Below, one piece after another: positions 15,954 to 22,658 of a stretch of 64,000 nucleotides of DNA. Under the pieces are notes generated by a model. The model searched no databases. It was given only the letters and a program-made list of their open reading frames with translations, and was not told the DNA's origin. Numbering within the stretch: the stretch's first letter is position 1; every line of letters begins with the position of its first letter. Where the stretch lies: NCBI GenBank assembly GCA_964492335.1, contig CAZBJX010000001.1, positions 1 to 64,000 of the forward strand, read 5' to 3'. The stretch is from JAFGCL01 sp964492335 (lineage in GTDB: Bacteria; Chloroflexota; Dehalococcoidia; UBA2247; RBG-13-53-26). The position numbers and the translations under genes were made by a program.

Positions 15954-17195
15954 ATGGCGAAGAGAATGGTGTCGGCCGCCCTGGCGCTCGTGGCGCTGCT
16001 GCTGGCCGCGGTATCCATGATGGTCCTGGCGCCGGCCTCGGCGGAAGCCGGGGTCAGCCACGTTGTCTGGCTGGACACGGCCTACAAGGGGAGTGACCCT
16101 CTGCTGGGTGTCGTGCAGGCCTACGAGGCAGGCTCCACTGCCACCATGAAGGCCTGGATGCGAAATACCACGGGCGAGGACCTCTCCATCCGGGGCGCGA
16201 AGGTGAAGTTCGACTGGCAGGGAGGGGAGTATGCCGCCAGCCCCGGGGACTTCCCGGCTACGCTGGCCGGGGATGAGACCGCCATGGCCACCATCGGCTT
16301 CACGGTCCCCGGGGAGGCCACGGCCTCCGGCCTGGTGCCCCACAGCTACATGGTGAGCGTAGACTGCGAGAAGGAGGGGGGATACTGGTTCGGGTCGCCG
16401 GTAGCCGGGCAGAGGCTGGGCACCGGAGACGGCGTCCAGACGGACTTCGGCGTGAGCGACACCTATGTGGACCCTGACTCCCTGAAGGTCTATCTCAACG
16501 GCGTGGCCACCACTGACTACGTGCTGACCCAGCCCTCGAGCACCACGTGGCCTGCCAGCATCAAGTTCAACACCCCGCCAGCCGACGGATGGCCGGTCAC
16601 GGTTGACTATCAATCCACGCTGCCCCTGGCCAGCGGTGACGGGCGGAGCACCGGGTTCTCGCTGGGCAACGCTCCAGTAGTGCCGGGGAGCTTGAAGATC
16701 TACGTCGAGAACACCCCCACCACCGCCTACACGGTCGACGCGGAGACCGGCAGGGTGGAGTTCGCCAGCCCGGCAGCGCTCGGGGCGCGAATCGTCGTTT
16801 CCTACCAGTACTACCAGAGATGGACTTACGCCGGAAGCGATTTCGCCGTCTACTCCGCCGACCAGAATGCCGCCATGGCCGCCAGGCAGAAGCTCGAGGC
16901 CATCGGCGCCCCGGCGCTGAACACCACCGGCTCCAGGGAGCGGGCGGCCAGGGCGGCCCTGGAAGAGCAACTGGGCGACCAGGCGTACGCCGCCGGCAAC
17001 CTGGAGGCGGCCAGGGCGCACTACGAAGAGGCGTACGCCCTCATGGACCGGGCCCTTTCGGGGGACAAGGACCCCAACACCCTGAAGGAGGTGGAGCCCA
17101 CCGGGGCCCTGCTGCTGGGCCTGGGGATGGTGCTGCTGGCCTTCGGGGCGATACTGTACGTGCTGCGGATGCCGGGCGGAGGGCGCCGGTACTGA
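15954..17195 (+). CDS. Membrane-anchored surface protein, paralogue 2
   Basis: A 413-residue paralogue of the preceding gene with the same order: signal peptide, NTTGEDLSIRGAKVKFDW beta domain, two repeated units (LKVYLNGVATTDYVL with IKFNTPPADGWPVTVDY; LKIYVENTPTTAYTVD with VEFASPAALGARIVVSY), TPR-like helices and a C-terminal membrane segment. The start ATG is 10 bases after GGAGG. Upstream portions of the pair have clearly diverged, but the final 118 codons are almost the same at DNA level. The tandem pair has about 60 bases between genes and probably makes a two-component surface layer or receptor; function unknown. Confidence 0.7.
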   Translation: MAKRMVSAALALVALLLAAVSMMVLAPASAEAGVSHVVWLDTAYKGSDPLLGVVQAYEAGSTATMKAWMRNTTGEDLSIRGAKVKFDWQGGEYAASPGDFPATLAGDETAMATIGFTVPGEATASGLVPHSYMVSVDCEKEGGYWFGSPVAGQRLGTGDGVQTDFGVSDTYVDPDSLKVYLNGVATTDYVLTQPSSTTWPASIKFNTPPADGWPVTVDYQSTLPLASGDGRSTGFSLGNAPVVPGSLKIYVENTPTTAYTVDAETGRVEFASPAALGARIVVSYQYYQRWTYAGSDFAVYSADQNAAMAARQKLEAIGAPALNTTGSRERAARAALEEQLGDQAYAAGNLEAARAHYEEAYALMDRALSGDKDPNTLKEVEPTGALLLGLGMVLLAFGAILYVLRMPGGGRRY

Positions 17196-17205
17196 GCGCC
17201 AGCGG

Positions 17206-17265
17206 CGCCTCATATGAGGCGGGCCCCCGGCCCTGCGTGCGGCAACGATTTGAACCCCGCAGGGC
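17206..17265 (+). terminator. Two hairpins after the surface protein pair
   Basis: A 16-base perfect palindrome (CGCCTCATATGAGGCG, 17206-17221) is followed by an 8-bp stem GCCCTGCG/CGCAGGGC (17230-17265). They lie right after the stop at 17195 and before the next gene. The second stem overlaps a promoter -35 box. No strong T-tract. Confidence 0.45.
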
Positions 17266-17278
17266 CTTCCGCTATTCT
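17250..17278 (+). promoter_or_regulatory. Promoter of the glycyl-radical activase gene
   Basis: TTGAAC (17250-17255) and TATTCT (17273-17278) have the ideal 17-base spacing and precede the ATG at 17317 by 38 bases; an AAGGAGG ribosome site follows. Confidence 0.55.
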
Positions 17279-17316
17279 ATACCTGTGCGCTGAGCGCAAG
17301 GAGGCACGAAGCAGGC

Positions 17317-18240
17317 ATGTCCGCGCAGCAGGTACCCACGCCCCGTCAGGGGCTTATCTTCAATATCCAGCGTTTCAGCATCCATGACGGGCCGGGGATC
17401 AGGACCGTGGTCTTCTTCAAGGGCTGCGGGCTGCGGTGCCGCTGGTGCTCCAACCCGGAGTCGTGGAATGCCTACGAGGAGATCGTCATCAATGACCTCC
17501 GGTGCACCCTGTGCGGCCGTTGCCGGGATGTCTGCCCGGAGAAGGCCATCACCATCGATGAGAAGGGCCGGAAGCTGGACCGGGGGCTGTGCAACCGGTG
17601 CATGAAATGCACGGATGTGTGCCCCACCGGGGCCCTGGCGGCCACGGGCAAGTGGATGAGCGTGGAAGAGGTGATGGAGGAGGCGGCGGCCGACGACCTG
17701 TTCTACCAGAACTCCGGCGGCGGCATCACGCTCTCCGGCGGCGATCCGCTGCAGCAGTGGGAGTTTGCCGTGGAGCTCCTCAAGGACTGCAAGCGGAGGG
17801 GCTTCCACACCGCCATCGAGACCTCCGGCTTCGCCGAGTGGGGCATTCTGGAGGAGCTGCTGGAGTACACGGACCTGGTCCTCTACGATGTGAAGCACAT
17901 GGACCCGGCCAGGCACCGTGAGGGCACCGGGAAGACCAACGAGCTCATCCTGGAGAACGCCCGGAAGGCGGCCGCCAGGCGCCGGCTGTGGGTGAGAGTG
18001 CCGCTGGTGCCGGGATACAACGATTCGGAGGAGAACCTCAGGGAGACCGCCAGGTTCGCGAAGGAGATCGGCGCCGCCAGGGTCTCCATCCTTCCCTACC
18101 ACGCCTGGGGGGTGTCCAAGTTCGAGAAGCTGGGCCGGACGTTCACCATGGGGGACGTGACCGCCCCCGCCAGTGAGCAGGTCGAACACGCCCGGCAGAT
18201 CGTCCAGGCGGCCGGCGTGCCCACCTTAGTGGGCCGGTAG
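17317..18240 (+). CDS. Glycyl-radical enzyme activating protein
   Basis: A 307-residue radical SAM activase that abstracts a hydrogen from the glycine of a partner enzyme (pyruvate formate-lyase type). The SAM cluster motif is CGLRCRWC near residue 41, preceded by the family's FSIHDGPGIRTVVFFKGC. Two ferredoxin-like clusters are inserted (CTLCGRCRDVCP and CNRCMKCTDVCP), as in activases of choline-lyase, glycerol-dehydratase and 4-hydroxyphenylacetate types. Later motifs are SGGGITLSGGDPL, AIETSGF, LYDVKHMDP and VPLVPGYND. No glycyl-radical enzyme gene is nearby, so the partner cannot be named. Its presence indicates anaerobic metabolism. Confidence 0.9.
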   Translation: MSAQQVPTPRQGLIFNIQRFSIHDGPGIRTVVFFKGCGLRCRWCSNPESWNAYEEIVINDLRCTLCGRCRDVCPEKAITIDEKGRKLDRGLCNRCMKCTDVCPTGALAATGKWMSVEEVMEEAAADDLFYQNSGGGITLSGGDPLQQWEFAVELLKDCKRRGFHTAIETSGFAEWGILEELLEYTDLVLYDVKHMDPARHREGTGKTNELILENARKAAARRRLWVRVPLVPGYNDSEENLRETARFAKEIGAARVSILPYHAWGVSKFEKLGRTFTMGDVTAPASEQVEHARQIVQAAGVPTLVGR

Positions 18241-18249
18241 GCCCCGCGG

Positions 18250-18567
18250 CTAGAGAAGCTCCTCGAGCTTGGAGCGCAGCGCCTTCTCGGGCAGCGCGCC
18301 CACCGACTGATGGGCCAGCTCCCCCTTCTTGAAGAAGATCAGTGTCGGTATGCTCATGACGTGATACCGCGACGCGACGTCATGGCTCTCGTCCACGTTC
18401 AGCTTGCAGAACTTCACCTTGTCCTTGTACTCGTCGGACAGCTTGTCCAGCACCGGCCCGATCTGGCGGCAGGGGCCGCACCAGGGGGCCCAGAAATCAA
18501 CGACAACGGGGAGAGAGGCCTTGAGCACCTCGCTCTCGAAGTCCTGGTCCTTGATCTCGTTTACCAT
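18250..18567 (-). CDS. trxA: Thioredoxin
   Basis: A 105-residue classical thioredoxin with the active site WCGPC in FWAPWCGPCRQIGP and the cis-proline loop SIPTLIFFKKG. It reduces protein disulfides in the cytoplasm. A longer frame exists, but the ATG at 18567 has a strong SD (GGAAGGAG) and gives the normal length. It is transcribed toward the activase gene and divergently from the redox operon starting near 18711, which includes a thioredoxin-like selenoprotein. Confidence 0.93.
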   Translation of the reverse strand: MVNEIKDQDFESEVLKASLPVVVDFWAPWCGPCRQIGPVLDKLSDEYKDKVKFCKLNVDESHDVASRYHVMSIPTLIFFKKGELAHQSVGALPEKALRSKLEELL

Positions 18568-18710
18568 TCCAGCGCTTCTCCTTCCCGCATTGCCCGCAGT
18601 ATCGTAGGAAACCGGGGGCCATGGTGGTAAAATAGGCTGGCTTCGGTGGAAGCCGCAGCCATTATAGGCCGTGGCGGGGGCCCGTGACAATAGGATGGGC
18701 CGCCCGGGCG

Positions 18711-19463
18711 ATGGCAGGCGAAGACGATTGGAGCGGGAGACCGATTGAGGGACAGGCGCCGGACCGGCTGGCAGAGCGATCGGGGGCGGCCATAGCCAGG
18801 GAAGTCGCCCTCACTATTGACGGCCGTGAGGTGAAGGCCCGCGAGGGCGAGCGGGTGCTGTGGGTGGCCCTGGACAACGGCATCTACATCCCCAACCTCT
18901 GCGCCATCCGGGAGGCGGAGCCGCCCTTCGGCGGGTGCCGGCTCTGCTTCGTGGAGATCGAGGGCCGGCGGGCCCCGGTGACGGCCTGCAGCCAGCCCGT
19001 GGAGGACGGGATGGTGGTCCGCACGGACACGCCGGCGGTGAAGCAACTGCGCCGCACCGCCTTCGAGCTCCTGCTCTCCCACCACCACCTGGACTGCGCC
19101 CGCTGCCCCAGGAACAGGGCCTGCGAGCTGCAGAAGATCGCCGCCCACCAGCGGTTCAAGCTGAAGACCCAGAGGCTCAAGACCATACCGCGGGACCAGC
19201 CGGTGGACCGCAGCCACCCCCTGTTCACCTACGACCCCAACAAGTGCGTGCTGTGCGGGAAGTGCGTCTGGGTGTGCCAGCGCCGCGGCGTGGGGGCCAT
19301 CGACTTCGCCTTCCGGGGGCTGGAGACCACCATCAGCACCTTCGGCGGGATTCCGATGGCGGAGGCCGGCTGCGACTCGTGCCTGGAGTGCGTCCGGGTG
19401 TGCCCCGTGGGGGCGCTGGCGGTCAAGGAAGGGGAGGCGGCCTGCCCCGGAGGCTCCCTGTGA
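18711..19463 (+). CDS. 2Fe-2S/4Fe-4S protein, NuoG/HoxU-like N-terminal module
   Basis: About 250 residues matching the Fe-S N-terminal part of NuoG, HoxU and NAD-linked hydrogenase or formate dehydrogenase subunits. It has a 2Fe-2S domain (VALTIDGREVKAREGERVL, then CAIREAEPPFGGCRLCFVEI and a later C in TACSQP), a His-Cys 4Fe-4S site (HHHLDCARCPRNRACELQ), and two ferredoxin clusters (CVLCGKCVWVC, CDSCLECVRVCPVGAL). No molybdopterin or catalytic domain follows, so it is an electron-transfer subunit. Its stop overlaps the GTG of the selenoprotein gene by 3 bases, so the two are coupled. A GTG at 18684 is an alternative start. Confidence 0.8.
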   Translation: MAGEDDWSGRPIEGQAPDRLAERSGAAIAREVALTIDGREVKAREGERVLWVALDNGIYIPNLCAIREAEPPFGGCRLCFVEIEGRRAPVTACSQPVEDGMVVRTDTPAVKQLRRTAFELLLSHHHLDCARCPRNRACELQKIAAHQRFKLKTQRLKTIPRDQPVDRSHPLFTYDPNKCVLCGKCVWVCQRRGVGAIDFAFRGLETTISTFGGIPMAEAGCDSCLECVRVCPVGALAVKEGEAACPGGSL

Positions 19464-19969
19464 GGCCCGTGGCGGGATGGCCGGCAGCCCGTCCGGGCAC
19501 GGCGGCGCGCCGGCTGCTGCGGGCCGCCGGTGGGGCCCTGCTGCTGCTGGCTGTGGCCCTGGCCATGGCCGGCGGGGCGGCCTGCGCCAGGAGCGCGGAG
19601 ACGGCGGAGACGGAGGTCTCCTTCCTGCGGGACTGGCAGGAGGCGAAGGACAGGGCGGCCAGCGAGGGCAAGCCCATCATGGTCAACTTCTACACCGACA
19701 CCTGAGACGCCTGCAGCCAGCTGGATGCTGGCACGTTCTCGGATGAGGAGGTGGGCGCGCTCATCAACCAGAGGCTGGTGCCCGTCAAGAGCGACGTCTC
19801 CAGGAGCCGGCTCTACGCGGACTACTCCGGGTGGGGCGGGCTCTTCTACCTCCCCACCACGGTCTTCACGGACGCGTCGGGCCGGGAGATCGGCCGCGTA
19901 ACGGGGAACGTGGGCCCGGCCGAGTTCCGGTCGAAGATAGAGACGGTGCTGGCGGGGTACGCCGGCTGA
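19460..19969 (+). CDS. Thioredoxin-like selenoprotein (UxxC), exported
   Basis: A 169-residue thioredoxin-fold protein with an in-frame TGA at 19703-19705 (codon 82). The same frame continues on both sides: KPIMVNFYTDT-U-DACSQLDAGTFSDEEV, then LINQRLVPVKSDV and the cis-proline strand FYLPTTVFTD. Family members have a CxxC exactly here, so UGA most likely encodes selenocysteine in a UxxC motif (U82, C85). A stem-loop after the UGA fits a bacterial SECIS. The N-terminus has a hydrophobic export segment (residues 19-41), so it acts outside the membrane. GTG 19460 overlaps the previous stop; GTG 19469 is possible. It lies between an Fe-S protein and a NapH-like membrane protein, suggesting delivery of electrons to or from thiols. 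Confidence 0.8.
19703..19732 (+). promoter_or_regulatory. UGA codon and SECIS-like stem-loop 1
   Basis: The UGA (19703-19705) is followed by 10 bases, then a perfect 6-bp stem GCCAGC (19716-19721) and GCTGGC (19727-19732) with the 5-base loop TGGAT. The loop starts 16 bases after UGA and has G in its second position, as bacterial SECIS elements require. It lies within the coding region, as in fdhF. Confidence 0.7.
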
Positions 19970-20009
19970 CCCCGGAGGGCCGCGGGGCGGCCCGTTGGGA
20001 TGGGAAGAT

Positions 20010-20153
20010 ATGAGCGACAGACGACTGCTGATGGCCCGCATCCTGCTGCTGGCGCTGTTTGCCGGCTTCGTGGCCGGCTTTGCGGCGTCCCAGTACGGCA
20101 TGGTGCGCACCCTGGTGATCGTCATCTGCGGCTCCTGCGTGGGGATCGGTTGA
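20010..20153 (+). CDS. Small membrane protein ending in CxxC
   Basis: A 47-residue peptide: a basic start (MSDRRLLMAR), one hydrophobic segment of about 35 residues that may fold as a hairpin, and a C-terminus reading VICGSCVGIG. The ATG is preceded by GGGATGGGAAG. It fits between the selenoprotein (40-base gap) and the NapH-like gene (10-base gap) and so belongs to the same operon. The CxxC at a membrane end is unusual and could be a redox relay or cluster ligand for its neighbours. Not recognised in any named family. Confidence 0.6.
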   Translation: MSDRRLLMARILLLALFAGFVAGFAASQYGMVRTLVIVICGSCVGIG

Positions 20154-20163
20154 CAGGGGGCCC

Positions 20164-20958
20164 GTGACCAAGCTGAGGTGGACTGCCCAGATACTGGCTC
20201 TGATCACAGCCAACCTGGGGGTCCTGGCCGTCCTGAAGACCGGCATCCCCTGCCCCTTCTTCTACTGCCACGGCTGCCCGGCGGCGGCCTTTGCCTGCCC
20301 CATCGGGGTCTTCCAGAACTACGCCACCCTGCAGCAGTTCCCCTTCTACGCCGTGGGGGTGGTGGGGCTGCTGGGCCTGGCCCTGGGGAGGTTCTGGTGC
20401 GGCTGGGCGTGCCCCTTCGGCCTGGTGCAGGACCTGGCGTCGCTGGTGAGAGGGCGCAGGGGCCGGGACATCCTGCGCCTGCCCCGGGGCGCCTGGATGA
20501 AGTTCGTCGTCCTCGTGGCGGTGGTGGCGCTGGCCTGGGCGGCGGGGGAGACCCTGTTCTGCAAGATCTGCCCTGCAGGCAGCCTGTTCGCCGCCCTCCC
20601 GCAGCGCTTCGTGTCCACCGGATTTCACTTCGGGACGTTCTTCTACGTCCACCTGGCGACCCTGGCCCTGGCTCTGGCCCTGTTCGTGCTGGCCGGCCGG
20701 TTCTGGTGCCGCTACCTCTGCCCCATGGGGGCGGTGCTGGGCATGTTCAACCCGGTGAGCCTGCTCAAGGTGCAGGTGGACTTCGACAGGTGCACCCGCT
20801 GCCAGGCGTGCCTGCGCGACTGCCCGGCGAAGATAGAGGTCCTGGAGGATATAGAGAGCTGCACCGACTGCATCCGGTGCGGCAAATGCGTTGAGTCGTG
20901 TCCGGCCGGCGCGGTCCGGATAGCGCCTGCCCTGGTGGGCCGGGGCCTCCGGAGATAA
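20164..20958 (+). CDS. NapH/MauN-like membrane ferredoxin
   Basis: A 264-residue membrane protein with four to five hydrophobic segments, the membrane cysteine motifs CGWACPFGLVQD and CRYLCPMGAVLG typical of NapH-type proteins, further Cys in CPFFYCHGCP and CKICPAGSL, and a C-terminal 2[4Fe-4S] ferredoxin (CTRCQACLRDCP, CTDCIRCGKCVESCP). NapH proteins pass electrons from quinol to periplasmic partners. It starts at a GTG 10 bases after the small CxxC protein and closes the redox operon. It is the likely electron gate between the Fe-S protein and the exported selenoprotein; direction of flow is not evident. Confidence 0.85.
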   Translation: MTKLRWTAQILALITANLGVLAVLKTGIPCPFFYCHGCPAAAFACPIGVFQNYATLQQFPFYAVGVVGLLGLALGRFWCGWACPFGLVQDLASLVRGRRGRDILRLPRGAWMKFVVLVAVVALAWAAGETLFCKICPAGSLFAALPQRFVSTGFHFGTFFYVHLATLALALALFVLAGRFWCRYLCPMGAVLGMFNPVSLLKVQVDFDRCTRCQACLRDCPAKIEVLEDIESCTDCIRCGKCVESCPAGAVRIAPALVGRGLRR

Positions 20959-21024
20959 CGGGCCCCGCGTGGAGGGCGCTGGGGCCGTTGGGGCCAGCAT
21001 AGACACGGGCATAATAAGCGGCCC

Positions 21025-21047
21025 CCGGGTGGAGGGTGTCCACCCGG
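21025..21047 (+). promoter_or_regulatory. Leader hairpin before the thiamine-binding gene
   Basis: A perfect 9-bp stem CCGGGTGGA/TCCACCCGG with a 5-base loop ends about 8 bases before the AAGGAGG ribosome site. It could modulate translation or terminate upstream transcription from 20958. It does not match the thiamine riboswitch core. Confidence 0.4.
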
Positions 21048-21064
21048 CCGGGCGAAGGAGGTCC

Positions 21065-21391
21065 ATGATGGCGATCGCCGAGATCAGCATTGTCCCGGTG
21101 GGCACCAGGAACACCTCGGTGAGCAGGCACGTGGCGGCGGCGGTCAAGGTGCTGCCCAGGGAGAAGAAGGTGGCCTATGAGCTCACGCCCATGGGGACCA
21201 TCCTCGAGGGAGAGCTGGAGGATGTCTTCCGGGCGGCCCGGAAGATGCACGAGGCCGCCCTGGATGCGGGCGCCCGGAGGGTGGTGACCACCATCAAGAT
21301 CGACGACCGTCGCGACAAGCCCCTCACCATGAGCGGCAAGGTGGAGGCGGTGGCCCGCCGGCTGCAGCGGCGGGGGCCGGGCCGGCCTTAG
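21065..21391 (+). CDS. MTH1187-family thiamine-binding protein
   Basis: A 108-residue protein of the YkoF/MTH1187 ferredoxin-like fold, known to bind thiamine or HMP-like ligands. Typical segments: AEISIVPVGT, YELTPMGTILEG, VFRAARKMHEAALDAGARRVVTTIKIDDR and the closing KVEAVARRL. The ATG at 21065 has the strong SD GAAGGAGG; the frame is open further upstream but lacks one. It may act with thiE at 12 kb in thiamine salvage. Confidence 0.85.
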   Translation: MMAIAEISIVPVGTRNTSVSRHVAAAVKVLPREKKVAYELTPMGTILEGELEDVFRAARKMHEAALDAGARRVVTTIKIDDRRDKPLTMSGKVEAVARRLQRRGPGRP

Positions 21392-21480
21392 GGCCGGGCC
21401 CCGCACCTGCGGACGGAAGCAACCCAGCCAGGTTGTCCAGATGTGGGAAGACGGCCGGGCCCCGCACCCGCGGACGGAAG
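21392..21480. repeat. 28-bp direct repeat, two copies
   Basis: GGCCGGGCCCCGCACCTGCG followed by GACGGAAG (21392-21419) recurs at 21453-21480 with one difference (T to C). Partial further copies of GGCCGGGCCCCG occur downstream. The 235 bases between the flanking genes otherwise hold nothing recognisable. Confidence 0.6.
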
Positions 21481-21627
21481 GTCCACTGCGGTGGCCGGGA
21501 CAGGGATACGGCGCGGCCGGGCCCCGGGCCTGCCGGCTGAGATGGCGGGCCGGCCCGCTCTCTGGTGGAGGGCGGGGCCGCCGGAACAAGCCGGGGGGAC
21601 GGCCCCACCCTCGCTGCACGGCGGGCC

Positions 21628-21957
21628 CTATTCCCCGGCGGGAACGGGGTTGGCCGGCGTTTCATCCGGCGCCGGGGCCGGGTCGGCGGGCGCCGCTGGC
21701 TGCGGCGACGCCATGCCGTTGCGGAGCCTGTCCAGGAACATCCTGCGGATCCCGTAGGACGCCCAGTTGGCATGGTCGGCCGTCTTCCGGTTGAAGCCCA
21801 CCAGCGATGCCAGGTCGTAGACCATGGCGTCGATGGCCCCCACCTTGAACGAGCGGTCGTAGCTGGCCGCCCCGATGCTGGCCTGGTAGTCAGCATAGAG
21901 CATCCTGCGGGCCTTCCACTCCAGGATCATTTCGAATGCGCGGTCCAGTTCGGTCAT
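21628..21957 (-). CDS. Small helical protein of unknown function
   Basis: A 109-residue soluble protein. The first 80 residues are helical (MTELDRAFEMILEWKARRML, YDRSFKVGAIDAMVYDLASLVGF, YGIRRMFLDRLRNGM); the last 28 are a Pro/Ala/Asp-rich tail. The ATG is preceded by AGAAGGAGGGTG. It is divergent from the Zur-like regulator with 178 bases between starts, so the Zur palindrome there could affect both. No domain was recognised. Confidence 0.6.
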   Translation of the reverse strand: MTELDRAFEMILEWKARRMLYADYQASIGAASYDRSFKVGAIDAMVYDLASLVGFNRKTADHANWASYGIRRMFLDRLRNGMASPQPAAPADPAPAPDETPANPVPAGE

Positions 21958-22069
21958 TTCACCCTCCTTCTGCTCAGACTTGTCGGCGCGCCCCTCTGTG
22001 CTCTATGGTAGTATACGATAGAAGCCTATAGGATGTCAAGCCCCCGGCGGGGCCTGGGGGAGAGCCGGT

Positions 22070-22088
22070 AATGCAATCTCCTTGCATT
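22070..22088. promoter_or_regulatory. Zur-box-like palindrome
   Basis: AATGCAA and TTGCATT, 7-base perfect arms around TCTCC. It overlaps the -35 box of the regulator's promoter and precedes a Fur-family gene followed by znuACB, so it is the likely operator for zinc-dependent autoregulation. Confidence 0.7.
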
Positions 22089-22111
22089 TGAGATGGGGGG
22101 CGTGCTATATT
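22082..22111 (+). promoter_or_regulatory. Promoter of the zur-znuACB operon
   Basis: TTGCAT (22082-22087) and TATATT (22106-22111) are 18 bases apart; the -35 box forms one arm of the palindrome. The regulator's ATG is 25 bases downstream. Confidence 0.6.
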
Positions 22112-22135
22112 GTGCCGCCGGGACGGAGTCAGGGG

Positions 22136-22588
22136 ATGTCTTTTTCCGAACACGCTGTGGCGGTGCTGCGCGAAAGGGGCTACAAGGTCACCAGGCCCCG
22201 CAGGCAGGTGATCGAGGCCATCGACAGCGCCGAAGGCGCCATGTCGCCCGTGGACATCGGGCGCATGATGGAGGGGAATGCGAAGCACCTGGACCAGGTC
22301 ACCATCTACCGGGTGATCAACCTGCTCTGCTCGCTGAACCTGGTGCACCGGGTATTCTCCCGGGGCGGGTACGTCAGGTGCGATCTCCTGGAAGAGGAGG
22401 GGTGCCACCGGTTCCTGGTGTGCCGCGGCTGCGGCAGCCTCCAGGAGTTCCGGGACGAGGCGCTCTGCCGGCAGGAAAGCGAGGCGGCGCGGAGGCTGGG
22501 CTTCCGCGCAGAGCACCACGTCACCGAGTCCCCCGGGCTGTGCCAGGGTTGCCGCCAGAGTTGCCACGAGGGGGGAGCGGGCGATTAG
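22136..22588 (+). CDS. zur: Fur-family regulator, probably Zur
   Basis: A 150-residue Fur-family repressor: winged helix (LRERGYKVTRPRRQVIEAI, VDIGRMM, QVTIYRVINLLCSLNLV) and a dimerisation and metal part with H-x-F-L-V-C-R-G-C-G, a C-x-x-C structural zinc site, E and H residues in FRDEALC and AEHHVTESPGLCQGC. The final CQGCRQSCHEG adds Cys and His. Fur, Zur and PerR cannot be told apart by motifs alone, but the gene is directly followed by znuACB and preceded by a palindrome, so zinc control is most likely. Confidence 0.85.
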   Translation: MSFSEHAVAVLRERGYKVTRPRRQVIEAIDSAEGAMSPVDIGRMMEGNAKHLDQVTIYRVINLLCSLNLVHRVFSRGGYVRCDLLEEEGCHRFLVCRGCGSLQEFRDEALCRQESEAARRLGFRAEHHVTESPGLCQGCRQSCHEGGAGD

Positions 22589-22658
22589 CGCGCCTCTGCG
22601 GGGCTTCAGGCCGGGGCCGGAGCGGGGCCGGACCGCCGGCCGCGCCCGGCGGCGCCCG

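Noticed and set aside
15888..17213. 441-codon antisense frame
   Set aside because: Opposite the second surface protein; the matching antisense frame of the first copy differs. No coding signs.
19460..19702. Reading the thioredoxin-like gene as a pseudogene cut by a nonsense mutation
   Set aside because: The TGA sits precisely at a redox Cys, the downstream frame is intact, a SECIS-like stem follows, and a second such case exists at 41.7 kb.
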